Assembly: GCA_014529385.2 (NCBI GenBank)
Contig: CM043944.1
Coordinates: forward strand, 171,919,740 to 171,983,739
DNA: 64,000 nt
Direction of reading: 5' to 3'
Source of the DNA: Adiantum capillus-veneris
Taxonomy: Eukaryota > Streptophyta > Polypodiopsida > Polypodiales > Pteridaceae
The position numbers and the translations under genes were made by a program. The notes beneath the pieces are model-generated. The model searched no databases. It was not told the DNA's origin and saw nothing but the letters and a program-made list of their open reading frames with translations. Shown piece after piece: positions 58,440-64,000 of the stretch; within the stretch, counting starts at the first letter, position 1, and every line of letters starts with the position of its first letter.

Positions 58440-58994
58440 ATGATAAATGAACAACCACCTATTCCCATCAATGCTTCGGAACCAGATGAAAGACTATGGG
58501 AATCACAAAATGATGCAGTGTCGATGGATGATGAATGGTTGGATGGAGTTGACTTTCTCATCACGGTACAACTGAACAATCATAGCACAAATGCATTAGT
58601 AGATACTGGATCTCAAATGAATGAAATCAATTGTTCCACTTACAAGAAAGCTACAAATCAGTCTTTAACATCATTAATATATACTATCAAAGGATGCAAC
58701 AAAAACCCAACACCGGCATTGGGAGTAGTCAACTTGAATGTGATAGTAGATGGATTTTCATGGCCACATCAATTTTTATGCATACCAGATGAACATATAA
58801 ATGAAACGATGATTCTTGGAATCCCATGGATGCGAACATACAAGGCACTACCAGATTGGGACACCAATCAACTCAAACTATCACTTAGAGGAGCACAATT
58901 CTTAGTTCTTATTGCACCAAGAAAAGAGGAATGGAAAAGAGGTCGCCCACAAAAGAAAACGGGGAACAATCAATCTACATCAACCTCTAGATAA
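58440..58994 (+). pseudogene. Retropepsin-like domain after integrase (A2)
   Basis: An open frame of 184 codons holds VQLNNHSTNALVDTGSQ (active-site DTG at 58602-58610), a middle part with IKGCNKNPTPALGVVNLNVI, and the closing motif ILGIPWM near 58820. This is better preserved than in A1 and leaves little doubt about the fold. It is separated from integrase by a frameshift and stops at 58286-58440. The tail is basic (KRGRPQKKTG). Confidence 0.8.
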
Positions 58995-59079
58995 GAAAAT
59001 GCTACAGGTAGCATGCAAGGAGTCCAGAAAGTTTGGGTACCAAGAGAACAACTCAAGGACAATCCGTCTCAAGTTTGGG

Positions 59080-59240
59080 TGCCTAAAAACTCATCTACCA
59101 TACTAAAGAAAGTTTCACATTTGACTACTCATCTACCATATTGAAGAAAGTTTCACATCTGACTACTTGGAGAAAAGTTTGGGTGCCCAAAAACTCATCT
59201 ACCATACTAAAGAAAGTTTCACATCTGACTACTTGAAGAA
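59080..59240 (+). repeat. Short tandem repeat in the tail of A2
   Basis: The phrase ACTCATCTACCATA followed by AAGAAAGTTTCACAT occurs three times with spacings of about 45 and 64 bases. A1 lacks this expansion. Confidence 0.8.
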
Positions 59241-59425
59241 AAACATATTTCAAAAGAGACAATAGCACTAGATGGGTTTGGAAACCAAAGGAGCATTTAT
59301 CTTCTCCACCAACTCTAAAGCCGATAAAGCAGTGGAAGGTTAAATCTCAAAAAACTCAACCACAACAGTTCACCAACGGAAAACTAAAATACCAATGGTG
59401 AATTCAAGCTTAGCAGCAGTCATCA

Positions 59426-59728
59426 TTGATACCTACAACTCGAAAAATCAATGTGCCAAAGCATCCAGATGATACAGTCAGGCAAAGAGCACACAAATTA
59501 CAAAATCTGCTATTTGAAAAACAGCAACAAGAAACCTTGACCAGGAAAACCCTTGAGTTAACTACTCAAGACCCAACTCTTGCACCGCATACTGGTTTAA
59601 ATTGCATTGACCTTCAAAGCAAGATAGATTCAAGCACGGCTATGCATAGACACAATTGTTTAGCCCATGTACACTGTCACCCCCGAGTACTCCATCTAGA
59701 AGGGGTGGAAGGAGACTTCAGTAATTAA
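59426..59728 (+). pseudogene. C-terminal tail ORF of A2
   Basis: One hundred codons in one phase, starting MIPTTRKINVPKHPD and ending GVEGDFSN just before the purine tract. Rich in Q, T and H (HRHNCLAHVHCHPR). It corresponds to 4650-4960 of A1, where the frame is lost. No known domain. Confidence 0.45.
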
Positions 59729-59739
59729 GGGCCATGTTT

Positions 59740-59758
59740 AAAGAGGGAAAAAAAGTTA
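59740..59758 (+). other. Polypurine tract of A2
   Basis: AAAGAGGGAAAAAAAG, next to the TGTTAAGG start of the LTR-like sequence. Confidence 0.6.
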
Positions 59759-59760
59759 TG

Positions 59761-60150
59761 TGTTAAGGTTTGGTTTTTTGCAAAATTACCTAATAATGCC
59801 CTTAGAAATCATCAACATGGGAGTTTCATCTGATAAAATCTTCCTTATGAGTGTAAATAGTGTATACTATATAAAAACAATACATCAAAAATAGCCTTTT
59901 TTGCTTATTTTTATCAAATTTTCTTGATTTTGGAGCTTAAGAATGGAGAAATTCACCAAAACGTAATAACATAGTGCTTTTTTAGTGCAGTTTATTATTT
60001 TCTTTGATTTTTTCAGTAACAGGTCAAAACTTAATAATAGATAGCAAATGAGCTCAAATGGAGAAATGAAGATATTTAGATGATCAAAAGAACAAGATGG
60101 ACAGGCACCAAAAATTTCAACCAAAACAGCAGGCGAAAGCAAATAGAAAG
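59761..60150 (+). repeat. LTR-like sequence of A2
   Basis: Matches 4998-5385 of A1. A TATA-like TATATAAAA lies at 59868-59876, about 105 bases into the LTR. The 3' limit is uncertain. Confidence 0.55.
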
Positions 60151-60245
60151 GAACAGCTTAAAGAACACAATACGCCAGTCTTCATCGGCTGATTCAAGAG
60201 TGAAGATCAAAATCAGGTAGAGTTGTAGATGCTACCAAAAGAAAT

Positions 60246-60640
60246 GTACGATGTCTCCACAAAGCCAGCCACTAAAGAAGCCAAGAGAAGGTAGGAATTC
60301 GATAATTCTATGACCAAGAGCCATGTGGAGTAGTTTTCCAGTGAGTTTTTATGAATTGTTGTCCACAATCAAAGAGGATGGATCTGCACAAATCACGGAT
60401 CAACAAGGCCAAAAAGTCAAAGTGGTCATTAACAAGGATATAGTGGCCAAGGCATTAAAGTTGCCAACTAAAGAAATGACAATGAGGGCCAAAGATAGGA
60501 AAACAGCTGGTATATTCACCAAGGATACAACTGCTACCACCTTCTCTGACCTAATTCTGAAGCATGTGGAGGATCCCGCCCGTCTTTGTCAGAATAAAAA
60601 ATATCTAATTCTCCTAAATGATTTTCTCATGTTAAACTGA
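60246..60640 (+). pseudogene. Gag-like fragment downstream of the A2 LTR
   Basis: From ATG 60246 (MYDVSTKPATKEAKRR) the text runs, after a stop and a phase change, into an open frame 60323-60640 with FYELLSTIKEDGSAQ, VVINKDIVAKALKLPTKEM and ILKHVEDPARLCQ. This resembles, from memory, the N-terminal gag region of some plant gypsy elements. Its place directly after an LTR suggests either a tandem neighbour of family A or readthrough into another copy. The fragment ends abruptly. Confidence 0.4.
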
Positions 60641-62514
60641 TCATTTAATATGGGGAAGTGCCAGGGGAGGAAAAGCTAGAATATTGGCTAGGCTGGCAGA
60701 TTGGCCACAGTAGGGATCCAAACGAGGGAAAATAGGGATCCAAAGGGGGGGGCATCTGCAAAAGAGCAATGTGCAACAATGGCCCATTAAGACTTCCAAA
60801 ATGCTAAGGTTTCAATATTCAAAGGTTGTGTCCAAAGTCTGGCCCATTAAGACTTCCAAAATTCTAAGGTTTCAATATTCAAAGGTTGTGTCCAAAGTCA
60901 AACACTAGGGAAATTGGATGCTTTGTGTGTGTACCAAAAAAGACTTCAAAACTCCTACAAAGGAGGGGGCGAGCCTTGCAAGTAGGGGATGAGTCACAAG
61001 CTTCCTTTACACAAAGGGAATGAGGGACACATGTCAGCTCCTAGCCCAGATGCCCACAAGGTGCACTCAAATCCTATTGGATGGCCATGGAGGTGGACCA
61101 ATGAGAATTAGGCTAGAGTAAATCTAGTTTACTTCATTAAAAAACACCTAATAAAAGAACCAATAAGAATTAGTCTCTCTAGAAGACTATTGGACAGTCT
61201 CCCGAGGGGTCCAATGAGCATTCAACAGCCCAATGGCTTGCCTGATTCCTATTGGCTAGAAGACAAGGGGCTCTAATGAGAGTTTAGTTGCATTAATTAA
61301 TTACCTAAAGCTCTCACAAAAGGGGAAAGGGGGACACATGTCAGAAGGCTATCACTTATGCTACTTAATTCTCATTGGCTAAGCTTGGAGAGGTCCAATG
61401 GGGTGTCATCCTGAGTAAATTGCATGAGGGGTCGACCAAGAGAGAGAAGGGCTGAATTTCTCAAGGCATTATTCTCCACACACTCAAACTAGCTCATGTT
61501 TGAAACAAGAAGACTCTCTCTCTCTCTCCTTATTAAGCTTTAATGGAAAGCTTATCATCTACTCCAAGCTTGGAGAAGGGAGGCATACACCAACAACTCT
61601 TGGCTTTGTGATGCAAATCCAACCAAGATCCAAGCTTCAATGCATGCTCATCTCCTCTACCATGCTAATTACTAAGCTATGCTATGCTAATATGAGTGAT
61701 TATGTGAGGATATGTACATCTTTCTCATAAGAGTACTCCTTCCTCTCAATCTACTCTAATACCCGCTACCTCTTACCATCTTCAAAGGTGTGTGAGGTCT
61801 TGGGTCTAAGATCGTGAGGAATTGATGTTGTGTTTTATAAGCGTTTTGCGTAGTGCTTGAAGCTTCCATCTTCATTGCACTAGCTAGATATTGAAGGAAC
61901 ACAAAGAATTTTATTGTAAAATGTCTCTCTTTATGGGGGAAACCTATAATTCAAAGCCTTTTGGAGGGGGGACCGGCTCCATCTTAATCTAGTCCTCAAT
62001 TGTTGTCAATAGCTTAATCTCTCTCTCTTTTGAAGTATTGTTCATGCCTATCTGACTAGGTGTTATGTTTTTTGTTGCTCTCTCCACCCAAGAACTCTTG
62101 TTGATATCAAAGCACAAGGTTTCTCTTTTCTTGCTCAAGAAGGGAGGTTCTCAGGCTAGCTATAAATGGTTGGTATCATTAATTGCAATTGAGTAAGTAG
62201 AATAGGGATTTTTCATCCTTGCAGTGTGCCTGACTTCGTGCAGATACGAGGCATCACCATCGAGAGCTATGGTCTTAATAGTGGAGTCCTATAGGGCTTG
62301 CCTATGGCTTAACCACTATTGAGCTATTAGATGCTTGACAAGAGCTACTACTGTTTTGGTGTTGAAAGACCCTCTCTTCTATTCCTTGCACGTATTTGAG
62401 CCACGGGTACAGTAGCTTGAGTGCTGTTTCTAAAGGGGTAAAGAGGAGTAGCAACAACTAGGGCTTAAAGTGCCAAAGTACAACTAAAAAAGTTTACACC
62501 TAAAAGTTGTTAGA
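60641..62514 (+). other. Probable LTR and leader of the last gypsy element
   Basis: No gene. It holds a 60-bp tandem duplication (60781-60900), a (CT)n run near 61513-61528, and TGATATCAAAGC at 62102-62113, which resembles an initiator-Met PBS with two changes. The LTR limits cannot be set because only one copy is in the window. Confidence 0.4.
60781..60900. repeat. 60-bp tandem duplication
   Basis: Two adjacent copies starting GGCCCATTAAGACTTCC differ at only one or two bases, so the duplication is recent. Confidence 0.92.
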
Positions 62515-63963
62515 ATGGCTGACAATAAATAGAGTGAAATTAATGTTGATAGCTTTGATTTTGCGCATGAGCAGGCTACTAATGATGCCCCTATGCTTGT
62601 TAACTACCTTGTTTCTAGGATTCAACAATCCATGTGCAATCCATCCCTCCAAAGTGAAGTGCAACAACAACTTCGTGCTCATGGTATTCACCAAACTCCC
62701 CACCATGACGAGAGAGTACCTAGGAAGCCTCCTTGCGAGACTCCCAAAAGAGGCCTATCTCCGATTCAGGAAGAAGGAGAGGATCCATATGAAGGGCTCA
62801 AAAATTTTCTTCTTAATGATGAATATCCTTCTCAAAGGATAACTCAAGAGCCCCCACCGAAGGAACGAGAAAGAAGTGAGTCTCCTGCCACCTCGGTGGA
62901 GATGGCTCCACAAAGACGACGGCCAAAACGCTCTCCATCACCTCCTAAATGGAGAAGATCATCGCAAACTTCTCCACACGATAATTCAAAGAGGGATGAC
63001 AAAAAGCAAGAGAACAAAAAGGCAAGAAAGAGGACACCCTCTTCTCCATCTTCTTCAAATTTTTCATCTTTGGAAGAAAGCAATGGTGCAACTTTTGAAT
63101 CATCAAAAAGAAGAGGCCATAGGAAATCCTATGCCACGTGGAAGAGGTCGTCCATGCTCAAGAAGTTCAAAGAGGGAGGAAAGAGCATCTCTTTCCTTAC
63201 CTACAATGGCACCTTTGGTGCTACGGACAAAGTCTTGGCCTTTATACAACAATTCAATGTGGAGTTTGGAGATGAGGTCTTCATGGAGTCCTCTAAGCTA
63301 CACCATGTCGCCATCCATTTTCAAAAGTCTTCCAGGAAATGGTGGTCTAGCCTACGGGCCAACGGTGAAGACTCACAAACGTGGAAAGCTTTAAGAGCTT
63401 CCATCATGAAGCAGTTTTTGGCCATCGATGCCAAAGACAAAGTACTCACCGAATGGCAAAGCTTGAAGCTCTCTCCCTACAAACCCATTCACAAATATGT
63501 AGACAAGTTTTGGGACTTACATCTCAAAGCCACTGTCTTCAAAAAGATGGATTTTGGAGAGCAAAAGTAGCAATATTGTGCGGGCTTAACTGAAGAAATG
63601 GCAAAGTATGTCAACTCCCAAAGGCCATGCACCATATCTGCGGTTATACACCATACTATGGTGGCTTCTCTAATAAATTTCCAAACAGGGGCTAAGAGAA
63701 ATCCTAAGCCCATGGAAAACAAGGGTTCCAAAGAGCCTAAGGGGAAGGACAATGTCCAAAAGTCTCCTAAGGGCAATTTCAATAACAACAAAGCTAAGGA
63801 GAAGGGAGTTTACAAAGGAAAAAACAAACTCTCTCCTGAAGTTTTTGAGCGTTATCGCAAGGATAACCATTGTTTCAAGTGCGGCGAACAAGGGCATGCG
63901 TACCGTGCTTGTCCCCAAAAGAACACCCGCCATGAACCTCCTAGAGCTACCTTGGTCGCATGA
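62515..63963 (+). pseudogene. Gag of a gypsy element that runs off the window
   Basis: One phase runs from ATG 62515 to the stop at 63961, broken only by two TAG codons (62530 and 63568). The N-terminal third is basic and Ser/Pro-rich (RRRPKRSPSPPKWRRSS). The capsid region has SFLTYNGTFGATDKVLAF, then WWSSLRANGED and FWDLHLKATVF. After the second TAG, a basic linker leads to a CCHC knuckle C-F-K-C-G-E-Q-G-H-A-Y-R-A-C. The element is unlike A, B or C in sequence. Pol would lie to the right of 64000. Confidence 0.88.
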
Positions 63964-64000
63964 CCTAACAAAGAAAAACGTTAGGTATACATGGTCTACC

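Larger units (their letters stand above)
56848..60150 (+). mobile_element. 5'-truncated gypsy copy A2
   Basis: A2 matches A1 from about 2178 onward: first H2C2 module (decayed), second H2C2, integrase, retropepsin-like domain, C-terminal tail, purine tract and LTR-like sequence. RT and RNase H are missing. It confirms that the doubled zinc-binding domain and the post-integrase protease belong to the family. Confidence 0.85.

Overview
The window looks like transposon-packed, gene-poor nuclear DNA from a land plant with a large genome. The evidence is Ty3/gypsy polyproteins of the plant Tat type (an extra archaeal-type RNase H before integrase), several elements nested inside one another, long (GA)n tracts, and coding regions full of stops and frameshifts. 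I cannot name the species; a gymnosperm, fern or lycophyte seems likelier than a small-genome angiosperm. I see no intact host gene, rRNA gene or functional tRNA gene. The only recognisably host-type gene is a decayed histone H3-like copy.

Layout. 1-5385: gypsy copy A1 (+), with two integrase zinc-binding domains and a protease placed after integrase. 5386-7202: unassigned, with one 163-bp LTR. 7203-16396: gypsy element B (-), nearly complete, whose gag-pol frame is broken only by three stop codons. 16397-20299: decayed DNA with a field of near-palindromic 20-mers. 20300-46040: a Tat-type gypsy element C (-) split into pieces by later insertions. Its 3' LTR and pol lie at 20300-25178, gag at 36908-37760, and leader, PBS and part of the 5' LTR at 45280-46040.

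Inside C sit a DNA transposon T1 (25179-36903, 14-bp terminal inverted repeats) and a long non-autonomous LTR element (38261-45279). T1 itself carries a deleted gypsy element E (25740-29997) and a 460-bp MITE (33485-33946). T1 has two convergent genes: a plus-strand accessory gene and a minus-strand DDE-type transposase. Each contains an intron-like stretch filled with GCACTT-type repeats.

46041-54448: element T2, with about 210-bp inverted repeats, holding a transposase-like remnant, a histone H3-like pseudogene, duplicated hairpins and two unknown minus-strand genes. 54449-56847: decayed, unassigned. 56848-60150: gypsy copy A2, sister of A1. 60246-60640: a separate gag-like fragment. 62515-63963: the gag of another gypsy element that runs off the window.

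The order of insertion can be read from interruptions: C is oldest, then T1 and the non-autonomous LTR element, then E and the MITE. Likely non-autonomous derivatives are common: C has lost its protease, E its gag and the start of RT, and T1 the middle of its transposase. The most unusual points are the repeat-filled introns of T1, the histone H3-like gene in T2, the displaced protease and doubled zinc-binding domain of family A, the 50-nt tRNA-half primer site of B, and the small ORFs shared by the leaders of B and C. All family names come from reading the sequence; no database search was run.
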